Assembly (NCBI GenBank): GCA_035719105.1
Contig: DASTGN010000003.1
Span: 62,001-126,000, forward strand
DNA from: UBA8389 sp035719105
Lineage (GTDB): Bacteria > Bacteroidota > Bacteroidia > Bacteroidales > UBA1402
Direction: 5' to 3'
Length of the DNA stretch: 64,000 nucleotides
Positions within the stretch are counted from its first letter, which is position 1. Each line of letters opens with the position of its first letter. Below the pieces are notes generated by a model. That model was not told where the DNA came from and made no database searches. It was given only the letters and a program-made list of their open reading frames with translations. Below are positions 8,221 to 17,088 of the stretch, one piece after another. Position numbers and translations under genes: made by a program.

Positions 8221-8293
8221 GCGAAAATAGCTCAGTTGGTAGAGCATAACCTTGCCAAGGTTAGGGTCGCGGGTTCGAGTCCCGTTTTTCGCT
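8221..8293 (+). tRNA. tRNA-Gly (anticodon GCC)
   Basis: Complete 73-base cloverleaf. Acceptor GCGAAAA/TTTTCGC, D-arm GCTC/GAGC, anticodon stem TAACC/GGTTA with loop TTGCCAA, T-arm GCGGG-TTCGAGT-CCCGT, discriminator T. CCA is not encoded. Confidence 0.95.
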
Positions 8294-8298
8294 CAATT

Positions 8299-8320
8299 GA
8301 GCGACGGAGGTCGCTCTTTT
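8299..8320 (+). terminator. hairpin with short T run between tRNA-Gly and tRNA-Leu
   Basis: GAGCGA (8299-8304) pairs with TCGCTC (8311-8316) around a 6-base loop, followed by TTTT. It may be a weak terminator or a processing signal within the tRNA operon. Confidence 0.5.
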
Positions 8321-8334
8321 AGTATAAAAGAATT

Positions 8335-8418
8335 GCTCAGGTGGTGAAATTGGTATACACGCCACTTTGAGGGGGTGGTGGGCGATAGCCCGTGTGAGTT
8401 CGAGTCTCATCCTGAGCA
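8335..8418 (+). tRNA. tRNA-Leu (anticodon GAG)
   Basis: 84-base class II tRNA. Acceptor GCTCAGG/CCTGAGC, anticodon stem CCACT/GGTGG with loop TTGAGGG, a long variable arm, T-arm GTGAG-TTCGAGT-CTCAT, discriminator A. Confidence 0.95.
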
Positions 8419-8452
8419 CGACTTTTTGTTTCAAAAATTCCCATCATTATTT

Positions 8453-8536
8453 GCCCAGATGGTGAAATCGGTAGACACGCTAGTTTCAGGGACTAGTGAC
8501 CGTAAGGTTGTGCAGGTTCGAGTCCTGTTCTGGGCA
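8453..8536 (+). tRNA. tRNA-Leu (anticodon CAG)
   Basis: 84-base class II tRNA. Acceptor GCCCAGA/TCTGGGC, anticodon stem CTAGT/ACTAG with loop TTCAGGG, variable arm, T-arm GCAGG-TTCGAGT-CCTGT, discriminator A. Confidence 0.95.
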
Positions 8537-8544
8537 CAATCAAT

Positions 8545-8582
8545 AAGGCTAACCAGTACATCTACTGCGGTTAGCCTTTTTC
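8545..8582 (+). terminator. terminator of the tRNA operon
   Basis: 10-bp perfect stem AAGGCTAACC/GGTTAGCCTT (8545-8554 with 8569-8578), 14-base loop, then Ts. It overlaps the 3' end of the convergent acyltransferase gene. Confidence 0.85.
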
Positions 8583-9932
8583 ATTTCTTTCCAACACATT
8601 CCCAATCTTCTCCTGCAGTTTTAGAAAATCTGTTTTGCAGTAATCCATCCACGTTTTTCGTTTTCCAAAAGAATACCGGAGTTTTCTCCAGGGAATTCTA
8701 AGGACTTGCCGACCTTTTTCGCTGACGATGCCCAATGTTCCGATGAGAATGAAAAGAATAAAGTATTGTGGCAGAGATACATTTAAAAGGTTACCTGCGA
8801 TGAAAGTCAGCGCTAGATACACCAGGAAATTGATTAACATGCCCAACGTGAAAACAAAAGTGGCATGCATTTGCTTGTCCTCTATTTTGCTTACAATTAA
8901 ACGATTTATAGACCAAGCCGGAAAGTTTAGTAGAAATCCGGGTGATAAAATGAGTGCAAACGATACCAATAGGGCAGGATGAGTTGATGAGGATGTATCC
9001 TCCAGCCATTCAGTGATTTCAGAAGGATAACCAGGCAATTGATTCAATTTTGCAGTTAAAGCATCCAGTTCATTCAACATGGAGGGTTCCTCCACTTCCA
9101 ACCGATCGAAAAGTTTTGCCAAAGCTACCCTTGCATCAAAACGCAAACCAGCCATCGTGGCGGCTGTAAAAGATCGACCCATTCCAGCTTGAAATTCTAG
9201 AAAGGCAGGTACACCCATGCAACACAATCGATAGGTTCGTTCGTAATCCTTGCTTCGAATATCAAGCATCAGTTCAGACAAAGCAGACGAAAGCACATTC
9301 TTTAAAGTATTTAAACCAATTGCCTGGTTTTCAAGATAGATTGGAAGGTAATCCTTCATTTCGATGGCCTTGCCATATGTTATAACCAAATCTGATCCCG
9401 AATGTTGGTAGAAATTGTAATCAATACCAACTGGAATTATTTTAACATGAGCTTTGTCCTGAAGCAAAACTTCCGCTTGATAACCAATTCGGAACAAGCC
9501 TTTTACAAAGGGCCGCAAACGATGTTGCTCTCCATGATTGCCTTCGGGCATAATGCCTAAACATTTACGGTCAAGCAATACATCGATGGCTTCTTTGATT
9601 TGTTGGTCATTTTTGGAAAGATTTTCAAAACCATCCCGAATTCTGTAAATGGGCGTGATTTTGATGAAACGCAGCAATACTTTGAGGAACGAGTTCCTGA
9701 AAATATCAGCTCTCGCCATATAAACGATGGGCTCCTTTTGGTGAATAATGATGGCAACCGGATCCATCACACCATTTTGATGGTTGCCAGCAAAAATGAG
9801 TGGTTCGTCTTCCGGTATGTTTTCTAAGCCACGAACTTCGATTTGCCTGTAAAACTTAGGGAAAATAAATTGTATGAACCCCTTAATCAGGTCGTAACCA
9901 ACCTGTTTATCTTGAATCTTCTTTTTAGTCAT
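8571..9932 (-). CDS. membrane-associated glycerolipid acyltransferase (PlsC superfamily)
   Basis: 453-aa protein of the PlsC/GPAT acyltransferase superfamily, which moves acyl chains onto glycerol-phosphate-type acceptors at the inner membrane. Acyltransferase motifs at about 50-165: GNHQNGVMDPVA (catalytic His, Asp spaced slightly wider than HX4D), then IYRIRDGFENL, then PEGNHGEQHRLRPF. Residues from about 320 to 400 hold several hydrophobic segments, so the protein is a membrane anchor plus N-terminal catalytic domain. The exact acceptor is unknown. It starts 6 bases downstream of the SBF transporter gene, with which it forms an operon. Its last codons overlap the tRNA-operon terminator. 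Confidence 0.8.
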   Translation of the reverse strand: MTKKKIQDKQVGYDLIKGFIQFIFPKFYRQIEVRGLENIPEDEPLIFAGNHQNGVMDPVAIIIHQKEPIVYMARADIFRNSFLKVLLRFIKITPIYRIRDGFENLSKNDQQIKEAIDVLLDRKCLGIMPEGNHGEQHRLRPFVKGLFRIGYQAEVLLQDKAHVKIIPVGIDYNFYQHSGSDLVITYGKAIEMKDYLPIYLENQAIGLNTLKNVLSSALSELMLDIRSKDYERTYRLCCMGVPAFLEFQAGMGRSFTAATMAGLRFDARVALAKLFDRLEVEEPSMLNELDALTAKLNQLPGYPSEITEWLEDTSSSTHPALLVSFALILSPGFLLNFPAWSINRLIVSKIEDKQMHATFVFTLGMLINFLVYLALTFIAGNLLNVSLPQYFILFILIGTLGIVSEKGRQVLRIPWRKLRYSFGKRKTWMDYCKTDFLKLQEKIGNVLERNEKG

Positions 9933-9938
9933 GCGAAA

Positions 9939-10889
9939 TCAATCTTTTGTCGGTCTTAGATGCCAGTAGGTTCCAAGAGACAATCCAGCCACAATGTGCC
10001 AGATTCCCCACCAGGCAGTTACAAGCAACATACCTCCAATGGCCATGTCAGATGGAAAAATCTTTGGATTCAAGAGCAAAGCCAATCCCAAGCCACTGTT
10101 CTGAATGCCCACTTCGATGCTCATGGCTCTACGTTCCTTTTTGGTTGCCCCTACCAAAGTGCCGGTAGCATAACCAGTGAAGAAGGCCGATGCATTGTGT
10201 AAAAGCACAATGATGAAAATGAAGAAGATGTAATGAATGAAAATTCCGAAATTATTGGCAAATGCCAGAACGATCATTGCCATGAACAGTAAAATGGAAA
10301 AACGCTGGAACCAGGGTGCCAATTTCTTGGAAAAGGCGGGTAGGAACCGAGCGCAGGTCATGCCCAAAATCATGGGAATCCCTAAAAGAATAAATACCGT
10401 TTGAAACATTTGCCAGGGATCGATGATGATGGGTTGCAACAAATGCCCAGCATGTTTGGACAGATATCGAATGTACAGATCTCCCCAGAAGGCAAAATTC
10501 AAAGGTGTGGTTATAATGGCCATAATGGTGGTGATAGCAGTCATCGTGACAGAAAGCTCCACCTTGCCTTTGGCCCAGCTGCAGATGAAATTGGAGATAT
10601 TGCCGCCCGGACATGCCGCCACTAAGATCATGCCCATGGCTACTGTCGGAGACAAAAATTTATAAAAAAGCAAAATGATTCCAAATGTGACGGCTGGAAG
10701 CAAGAACATTTGAGCAAACAATCCTCCAATCAAGACTTTAGGCTTTTTAAAGAGATGAGAAAATTCTTTTGGACGAATGTCGAGCGCCACTCCGAACATG
10801 ATAAAAGCCAATAAAATATTGAGAATGTGTGAACCGGTAGCTGAAAAATTGATTTTGACTTGGTCCAAAGCCATTAAAGATTCGTACAT
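9939..10889 (-). CDS. bile acid:sodium symporter (SBF) family transporter
   Basis: 316-aa polytopic inner-membrane protein with about nine or ten hydrophobic helices. Typical SBF signatures are ILLAFIMFGVALDIR near the N-terminus, CPGGNISNFI in the middle, and EVGIQNSGLGLALL toward the C-terminus, where the sodium-binding region of the ASBT fold lies. The family co-transports Na+ with organic anions such as bile acids, pantoate or sulfate conjugates; the substrate cannot be read from sequence. It is the first gene of a two-gene operon with the acyltransferase. A possible weak -7 box (TAACTTTC, last base off consensus) is at 10922-10929. Confidence 0.88.
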   Translation of the reverse strand: MYESLMALDQVKINFSATGSHILNILLAFIMFGVALDIRPKEFSHLFKKPKVLIGGLFAQMFLLPAVTFGIILLFYKFLSPTVAMGMILVAACPGGNISNFICSWAKGKVELSVTMTAITTIMAIITTPLNFAFWGDLYIRYLSKHAGHLLQPIIIDPWQMFQTVFILLGIPMILGMTCARFLPAFSKKLAPWFQRFSILLFMAMIVLAFANNFGIFIHYIFFIFIIVLLHNASAFFTGYATGTLVGATKKERRAMSIEVGIQNSGLGLALLLNPKIFPSDMAIGGMLLVTAWWGIWHIVAGLSLGTYWHLRPTKD

Positions 10890-10993
10890 GGATCGGATTT
10901 GGTTTGATTTATTTCATCATGGAAAGTTATCTTTCTGTCTGTAAGATTGGTGTTGTTACGGCATTTCGGCAGGACGAATTTAGCAAATTCTGC

Positions 10994-11023
10994 TTGCTAT
11001 CCAATCAATTCTTGCTAAATTTG
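10994..11023 (+). promoter_or_regulatory. promoter of proS
   Basis: TTG (10994-10996), 19-base spacer, TAAATTTG (11016-11023). It lies 38 bases before the ATG at 11062. Confidence 0.7.
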
Positions 11024-11061
11024 TGCCCTATTTTAACTCTTTATTAAAACAGCTCAACGAA

Positions 11062-12543
11062 ATGGCAAAAGAATTGAAGGAGCTTACCTCCAGAAGTGTC
11101 GATTATTCTCAATGGTATCAGGATTTGGTCATCAAGGCCGATTTGGCTGAAAATTCAGCTGTACGCGGTTGTATGGTTATCAAACCATATGGATACGCCA
11201 TTTGGGAAAAAATTCAACGTCAGCTGGATGATATGTTCAAGGAAACTGGCCATGTGAATGCCTATTTCCCTCTTTTCATACCGAAATCGTTTTTAAGCAA
11301 AGAAGCGGAACATGTGGAAGGTTTTGCCAAGGAATGCGCTGTTGTTACTCACCATCGTCTGATGAATGATCCGAATGGAAAAGGGGTGGTTGTAGACCCC
11401 CAAGCCAAATTGGAAGAGGAACTCATCGTACGGCCGACTTCAGAAACCATCATTTGGAGCACCTATAAGAATTGGATTCAATCCTATCGTGACTTACCTA
11501 TCTTGGTAAATCAATGGGCCAATGTCGTTCGTTGGGAGATGCGAACCCGATTGTTTCTTCGTACAGCTGAATTCCTTTGGCAAGAAGGTCACACGGCTCA
11601 TGCTACGGAGGAGGAAGCTGTTGCCGAAGCTCGCCGAATGATCGACGTTTATTCCACTTTTGCAGAAAAATACATGGGTATGCCGGTTGTCATTGGAGTG
11701 AAATCCCCCAGCGAACGTTTCGCAGGGGCACTGGACACCTATACCATAGAAGCCCTGATGCAAGACGGTAAGGCATTACAGTCTGGCACCTCCCATTTTT
11801 TAGGCCAGAACTTTGCCAAAGCCTTCGATGTGACGTTTGTCAGTAAGGAAAACAAGCAGGAATACGTCTGGGCAACTTCTTGGGGCGTTTCTACCAGATT
11901 GATGGGTGCCCTCATTATGGCACATTCAGACGATAATGGTTTGGTCTTGCCGCCAGCTTTGGCTCCATTCCAGGTCGTAATCGTGCCCATTTATAAGAGT
12001 GAAGAACAATTGAAAGCCATCGATGAGAAAGTCGCTCCGATTGTAAGTAAGCTTAAAGCTTTGGGCGTGAGTGTCAAATACGATAATTCCGATAATAAAA
12101 AACCGGGCTGGAAATTTTCCGAATATGAGTTAAAAGGTGTTCCCGTTCGTTTGGCCATGGGTGCCAGAGACTTGGAAAACAATACAGTGGAAGTAGCTCG
12201 TCGTGATACGTTGACAAAAGAAACCAGGTCCTGTGAAGGCATTGAGGAATACCTCAAGCAATTAATGGACGAAATCCAGGCCAACATTTTTCAAAAAGCC
12301 TTTGATTTCCGCACTGCAAACACGCGCGAAGTAAACAGTTACGACGAATTCAAAGTTGAAATTGAAAAGGGCGGATTCTTGCTGTGTCATTGGGATGGAA
12401 CCCCAGAAACTGAAGAGTTGATCAAAAATGAAACCAAGGCTACCATCCGTTGCATACCCTTAGCTGGCGATAAAACACCTGGAAAATGCATGGTAACAGG
12501 CAAACCCTCACTTTGTAGGGTGATTTTTGCCAGGGCTTATTGA
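11062..12543 (+). CDS. proS: prolyl-tRNA synthetase (archaeal/eukaryal-type)
   Basis: 493-aa class II synthetase that charges tRNA-Pro. It is the short form without the bacterial editing insert: motif 2 is RWEMRTRLFLRTAEFLWQEG, preceded by VRPTSETIIW, and motif 3 includes GTSHFLGQNFAKAF. The C-terminus carries the extra domain of this type and ends CRVIFARAY; its cysteine pattern is reduced relative to zinc-binding members. The ATG at 11062 (MAKELKELTSR) was chosen because the promoter ends at 11023, where the longer open frame would begin. The 3' end overlaps convergent tamB by 36 bases. Confidence 0.95.
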   Translation: MAKELKELTSRSVDYSQWYQDLVIKADLAENSAVRGCMVIKPYGYAIWEKIQRQLDDMFKETGHVNAYFPLFIPKSFLSKEAEHVEGFAKECAVVTHHRLMNDPNGKGVVVDPQAKLEEELIVRPTSETIIWSTYKNWIQSYRDLPILVNQWANVVRWEMRTRLFLRTAEFLWQEGHTAHATEEEAVAEARRMIDVYSTFAEKYMGMPVVIGVKSPSERFAGALDTYTIEALMQDGKALQSGTSHFLGQNFAKAFDVTFVSKENKQEYVWATSWGVSTRLMGALIMAHSDDNGLVLPPALAPFQVVIVPIYKSEEQLKAIDEKVAPIVSKLKALGVSVKYDNSDNKKPGWKFSEYELKGVPVRLAMGARDLENNTVEVARRDTLTKETRSCEGIEEYLKQLMDEIQANIFQKAFDFRTANTREVNSYDEFKVEIEKGGFLLCHWDGTPETEELIKNETKATIRCIPLAGDKTPGKCMVTGKPSLCRVIFARAY

Positions 12544-15500
12544 TGGTTTTTTAAATAGGTCAAGCAGGGAGTTGAAGTCCTCTTTATAAAGGATACCGAC
12601 TCCTTGAGTATTCAATGCGGACTTGAAATACTTATTATCATTGGCTCGGTTGAAGAATTTCCAACTCCATTTTTCAGAATTCTTGAACTTCAAATTGCCG
12701 TCGAATTCACCGATGAATTGATTACCACCGGTGGATGAACCCAAATTTTCCCTGGATCCGACATTGCTATTAATGGATAATCGGTTGTTGAAGAAGCTGC
12801 CGCTCATCATAACGCCCCATTCTCCCGGAGTAGTGGCATCGTACGCCGAATTTTTATAGTTGAAATTGAAATTCATATTGTTATTTCCAAGCACTCCATT
12901 GACCATTCTGTTCAATTGCGAAGAAAGTGTGGAAATACCTGTATTCCAGACAGCAGACATATTGTTGGTCGTTGTTGCTTGCGCCGTCGAATACGCCGGA
13001 GTGCTGAAGCGACTGAATAACATGAGAAAAACCAATTGCTGATTTCTCATATCTTCCGTATTGATCACATTTTTGATTTGAAGTTCCAAATCCGCATCTG
13101 CAGAGGGATATGCCAAGTCCAGACTGATGCCGGGACGTTGCAATTCCCCATTGAGTTTCAGCACACAATTCACGGGAATGCTGCTTCGGTTCAAATTGAG
13201 GTTGCTGAGAACATCGGTGGGCAGCAAATCGGAAAGTTGAGCGTTCACCGTATAATTCGCCGTAATATCCACTTGAGCTTCAAATGGATTCCCTGCAAAG
13301 GTGACACTGCCACCATCCTGAATGTTAAAGTCCCGACGTAGAATGTTTTGATAAATGAATTTGTATTTACCAGAAAGAATATTGTATCGACCGTATAAGC
13401 TGATATCATCGGATTTATCAATGACACAACGCAATGCACCGCTGCCTTTGGCTTTGATATCGTCGCCGGTTGTCGGGTCGGTCACAAGCGTTAGGTCTGC
13501 ATTTGGGGTGACCTCCATGTAAAGATTGACCGTTACATTACTGGGCGTATTAATGACCGGTGCAGTAAGTCGCTTCCGCATGAATAGATCTGCATCTTCA
13601 ATGTTATTGACTTTTTTCTTCTGTATAAATTGAATGAATCCAGCCTCTGTCACTTCCGTATCATTTAAGAAGGAAATGGTCACATTGGTCCGATCCTCCG
13701 ATCTGAGATTCACGTCAATACGAACATCGTTTTGAGGCCCATTGATGGAAACGGTTCCTGTTCCATAAGCTTTTCCGTAGAAATAGGAATTTGGATTGGA
13801 AGGAATATCCATGGCAAGGATGTTGTTGCCCATGATTTCAATCGATGTATACGAATCCTTGAAATTATTGTGAACGATGGTTCCGTTTGCAATGGCACTG
13901 TTTCCTTCTTTATCCCTAACTCGTACGTTTGTGAATTTAACCAATTTTGGAGTCAAAAGTATGGTATCCGAGAAAGTATACCTTGTATTCAGCATGTCAA
14001 TTCCAAAGGAACCATTTTCAATGAATGCTTTCGTGTTAATAGTCAAATGCTTCATAGGGCCAGCTATATGTACTTTACCGGTAGCAGTGCCCTGGATTTG
14101 CTTCAAAATGGTGCCAAGATAAGGTTCTAGGAACGAAATGGGTAAACGATGTCCATCCAGCGCCAAATTCATAGAATCTTTGCTGGGGAAATAATATCCT
14201 GTACCTTTTGCCACCAAATTGCTTGCTTCTGTTAGTGTGGAATCCTTTTTTACAAGGGCATCCAGCACTATTGCTTTCAAGTTGGTATCCCATTTGGATT
14301 TTGCAGTCAAATTCCCCAATAGCACTTTATTGATGGTGAACTGTTTAACGTACAAATCGGCGTCTAGGCTAAGTGTACCCAGCAATCTGGAACATTTGGC
14401 CTGTCCACTAACCAAACCACCCAAAAGCACGGTTCCACCGTTGTTTTTTGGAAAAAGGTCAAAAACATTGTCCAAACTAAAGGCATTCATGGAAACAAAC
14501 AAGGTGTCAGTCATTCGGTCAGATGCGATTCCCTGCAATTTGACAAACTGATCGGCATGCGTCAATTGAAAATCGGAAATATATAAAGCCTTATTTTCCC
14601 AACGCAAATTGGTCGGATTGATTTGCCAAAGCGAGTCGTTGACGATGATGCTTGACTTCTTTAAATTACCATCTAAATTGAGGTTGCCATTGGCTGCTCT
14701 TGAAAACTGAACGTCACCTTGAATGTTACTACTATACGTTTGCAATCCAACATTGCTTAAGTTGAATTTAAAACTGGCCAAGTCGTTAAGTCCTCGTGCG
14801 TCCAGATTCAATTTTATAGGTGATGTTTCCGGACCCAACTGAGCAAAAGCCAGAAATTTGGCCTCCTTTTGCGGATTCTCCAATAAGAATCCAGCTTCTT
14901 TCACAATGGTTTTGCCGTAGGTTAGGTTAGGTGCATCACCACGAAACCGGAATTTACCGTTGACTTCGTTGTAAAAACCTTGAACCTCAACATTCTCAAT
15001 CAAATTAAAAGGCAATTTCAAGATGGAAAGCAATTCGGGACAAGGAGCCAGGCTTGCGTGAAAGTCATAATTACTGCCCTTAGGCATTTCGAAGTTGGAG
15101 GAAACCAACGAAGGCAAGAAACGGTGTAACAGCCCTTTAAAACCAGCAGGCAATCCGCTTAATTCGAAATTACCCCATAATTCAGCATTTAAAATGGGTG
15201 AGGAGACTTTAATACTCTGATTCCCAACCGTTCTTGCGACGTCAACATTTAATTTGTTCAGGAAAAACTTTTCTTTCCCACTTTTTAGCTGAAGACTATC
15301 CAAGATTAAATTACCGGTTAGGTCGTCAAAATCATGTCCCGTCATATTGGAATGCAAATGGAATGAAAAACTAGCATTGCTTTGGTAACCAAGCAGGCCA
15401 AAAGCAAATGGATTAAATCCATCAGCAAACAAATCGAACTGATAAACAGGCATTTCCTTCGTTAAATTGACTAAGCCCGAGAACCGTAAGTTGCCGTTGA

Positions 15501-16971
15501 CATCGCCCAATGCGGCATATCCATCAAAACCATTTCGGTCAAAATGCCCCTTGACCACTAAGTTTTGAAAGTCGTAACCGTGATAGACCAAATGGGAAGC
15601 TAAACCATTCACACTGCCTTCCAACCCTGAAACCGGATCAATGGAACCGTTCAGTTTAAAATCAAAACCGGTTTCACCAAGGAGCGAGTTCTCGGGTAAA
15701 ACATCACTCAAATGGATGGAATTGCTTTTAAGTAGCCCATTGTATCGAAGTTTTTTACCATCCTTGTTCAATTGTAAGTCGGTAGTAAGGTCTCCAATCG
15801 TCGTACTAAAAAGGCCAGTCAGCAAAGCTTGTTGGGAGCTTCCCTTGAATTTCCCCTGATAATTGACCGAACCAAGTTTCTTTAACATGCTCAAGTCCGT
15901 TTTCGTATTGGAGAACGTATTCAACAGGAAATCGATGCCGGCTGGGCTTACATTGAAGTTCTTGATATCCCCGTTAACTTGGAACTTTTTTAAGTCAAAA
16001 AAATTATCAACTACAAAAAGGCCATTGATTGTCAGCATATTGCTTAAATCGATGTTCATGTTTCTACAAACTAACCGAGAGAGATTTCCCTCAAACAAAA
16101 GATCCACTTTGATGGGTTTGCTGAATTTGGAGGCAGCCTTATTTAAAAAACTAAATTCGGAAGGTAGAATGAACAGATGCAAGGTGACGGGTTGAATCTG
16201 AAGATTTTTAATCAGTTGCGAAAGATTTCTGTTTCGTTTATATTTGGCTATGAGTCCTTTGACCATCAAATTGGAGTTCCCGGATTTGACTTCGAAGTTG
16301 GATACTTTCAAAGCTGTTTCCGTATACAAACCTTCCAATTGCAGTTGGTCAATGTGCAAACCTGATTTTTCTCTGGCCTGGAATTTTGTTATGGAAAATT
16401 TATATTTGACTCCTGAAGAACCCTTGAAAGCCATTTTAGCTGAAACATCCTGAATGTCCAGATGATTTGGATCAAATTGACCTTCGACAACTGGTATGGA
16501 TGTCAAATCGTAATGCACTCTGCAGTTTCTAAGCAAAAGGGTGTTGAAATTGAAGTCCCAATTCTTTTTCGCTCGCTTCTTCGATTTGTATGCGTCTAAA
16601 ATGAATTGAATGTTTAGCGGCCCATCGCTCGTTTTTTTTGTCAGAAAGAGGTTGGCCCGAATAATGCGAATGGTATTGAAACGAATTTCTTGACGCAACA
16701 GAGGCAATAGCTGAATGTCCACGAACATCCGCTCCGCGCTCAGAATCGGTTTGCCCTGTCGGTCTTTCAGGTGTATGACATTAATTTCCAGGCCATTGTA
16801 AAAGTTGAATCCAACTTCGTCAATGGTTAGCGAAGCACCTGTTCGATTTTGAAAATCGCGAATGACCGTATTGGTAATCTTTTGTTGGAACCAGTTGGTA
16901 TTCAACACAATTGCTACACTGCCTAAGATAAGCAGCAAGGCAAGCGATATGATTATTCCGATTCTTTTCAA
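12508..16971 (-). CDS. TamB-like translocation/assembly module protein (DUF490)
   Basis: Very large envelope protein, about 1487 aa. An N-terminal membrane anchor (KRIGIIISLALLLILGSVAI) is followed by a long beta-rich AsmA/TamB-like body, and a C-terminal TamB domain of about 350-400 aa. The last part includes DFNIQDGGSVTFAGNPFEAQVDI and DLELQIKNVINTEDM, which match TamB C-termini. TamB-like proteins span the periplasm and are linked to outer-membrane protein assembly or phospholipid transport. The start is uncertain: the frame is open to a GTG at 17094 inside divergent tsaD, but a -7 box at 17023-17030 and family N-termini favour TTG 16971. The 3' end overlaps proS. Confidence 0.87.
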   Translation of the reverse strand: MKRIGIIISLALLLILGSVAIVLNTNWFQQKITNTVIRDFQNRTGASLTIDEVGFNFYNGLEINVIHLKDRQGKPILSAERMFVDIQLLPLLRQEIRFNTIRIIRANLFLTKKTSDGPLNIQFILDAYKSKKRAKKNWDFNFNTLLLRNCRVHYDLTSIPVVEGQFDPNHLDIQDVSAKMAFKGSSGVKYKFSITKFQAREKSGLHIDQLQLEGLYTETALKVSNFEVKSGNSNLMVKGLIAKYKRNRNLSQLIKNLQIQPVTLHLFILPSEFSFLNKAASKFSKPIKVDLLFEGNLSRLVCRNMNIDLSNMLTINGLFVVDNFFDLKKFQVNGDIKNFNVSPAGIDFLLNTFSNTKTDLSMLKKLGSVNYQGKFKGSSQQALLTGLFSTTIGDLTTDLQLNKDGKKLRYNGLLKSNSIHLSDVLPENSLLGETGFDFKLNGSIDPVSGLEGSVNGLASHLVYHGYDFQNLVVKGHFDRNGFDGYAALGDVNGNLRFSGLVNLTKEMPVYQFDLFADGFNPFAFGLLGYQSNASFSFHLHSNMTGHDFDDLTGNLILDSLQLKSGKEKFFLNKLNVDVARTVGNQSIKVSSPILNAELWGNFELSGLPAGFKGLLHRFLPSLVSSNFEMPKGSNYDFHASLAPCPELLSILKLPFNLIENVEVQGFYNEVNGKFRFRGDAPNLTYGKTIVKEAGFLLENPQKEAKFLAFAQLGPETSPIKLNLDARGLNDLASFKFNLSNVGLQTYSSNIQGDVQFSRAANGNLNLDGNLKKSSIIVNDSLWQINPTNLRWENKALYISDFQLTHADQFVKLQGIASDRMTDTLFVSMNAFSLDNVFDLFPKNNGGTVLLGGLVSGQAKCSRLLGTLSLDADLYVKQFTINKVLLGNLTAKSKWDTNLKAIVLDALVKKDSTLTEASNLVAKGTGYYFPSKDSMNLALDGHRLPISFLEPYLGTILKQIQGTATGKVHIAGPMKHLTINTKAFIENGSFGIDMLNTRYTFSDTILLTPKLVKFTNVRVRDKEGNSAIANGTIVHNNFKDSYTSIEIMGNNILAMDIPSNPNSYFYGKAYGTGTVSINGPQNDVRIDVNLRSEDRTNVTISFLNDTEVTEAGFIQFIQKKKVNNIEDADLFMRKRLTAPVINTPSNVTVNLYMEVTPNADLTLVTDPTTGDDIKAKGSGALRCVIDKSDDISLYGRYNILSGKYKFIYQNILRRDFNIQDGGSVTFAGNPFEAQVDITANYTVNAQLSDLLPTDVLSNLNLNRSSIPVNCVLKLNGELQRPGISLDLAYPSADADLELQIKNVINTEDMRNQQLVFLMLFSRFSTPAYSTAQATTTNNMSAVWNTGISTLSSQLNRMVNGVLGNNNMNFNFNYKNSAYDATTPGEWGVMMSGSFFNNRLSINSNVGSRENLGSSTGGNQFIGEFDGNLKFKNSEKWSWKFFNRANDNKYFKSALNTQGVGILYKEDFNSLLDLFKKPSISPGKNHPTK

Positions 16972-16980
16972 AATATTTGG

Positions 16981-16988
16981 TATTTTTG
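16981..16988 (+). promoter_or_regulatory. -7 box likely for tsaD
   Basis: TATTTTTG on the plus strand. A transcript from here would have a leader of about 95 bases before the tsaD ATG. Confidence 0.4.
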
Positions 16989-17022
16989 CGGAGGTTATAT
17001 GCCCAGTGTACGCAATTACAGA

Positions 17023-17030
17023 CAAAAATA
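17023..17030 (-). promoter_or_regulatory. -7 box likely for tamB
   Basis: TATTTTTG on the minus strand, about 50 bases upstream of the proposed TTG start at 16971. Confidence 0.4.
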
Positions 17031-17088
17031 AGAAAAAACCATCTATTTTATACGGTTTAATTTCATTTGGTCTCAATTTTGATTTTAT

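Noticed and set aside
8375..8701. 108-codon open frame across the two tRNA-Leu genes
   Set aside because: It starts inside one tRNA, crosses another and a terminator, so it is not a gene.
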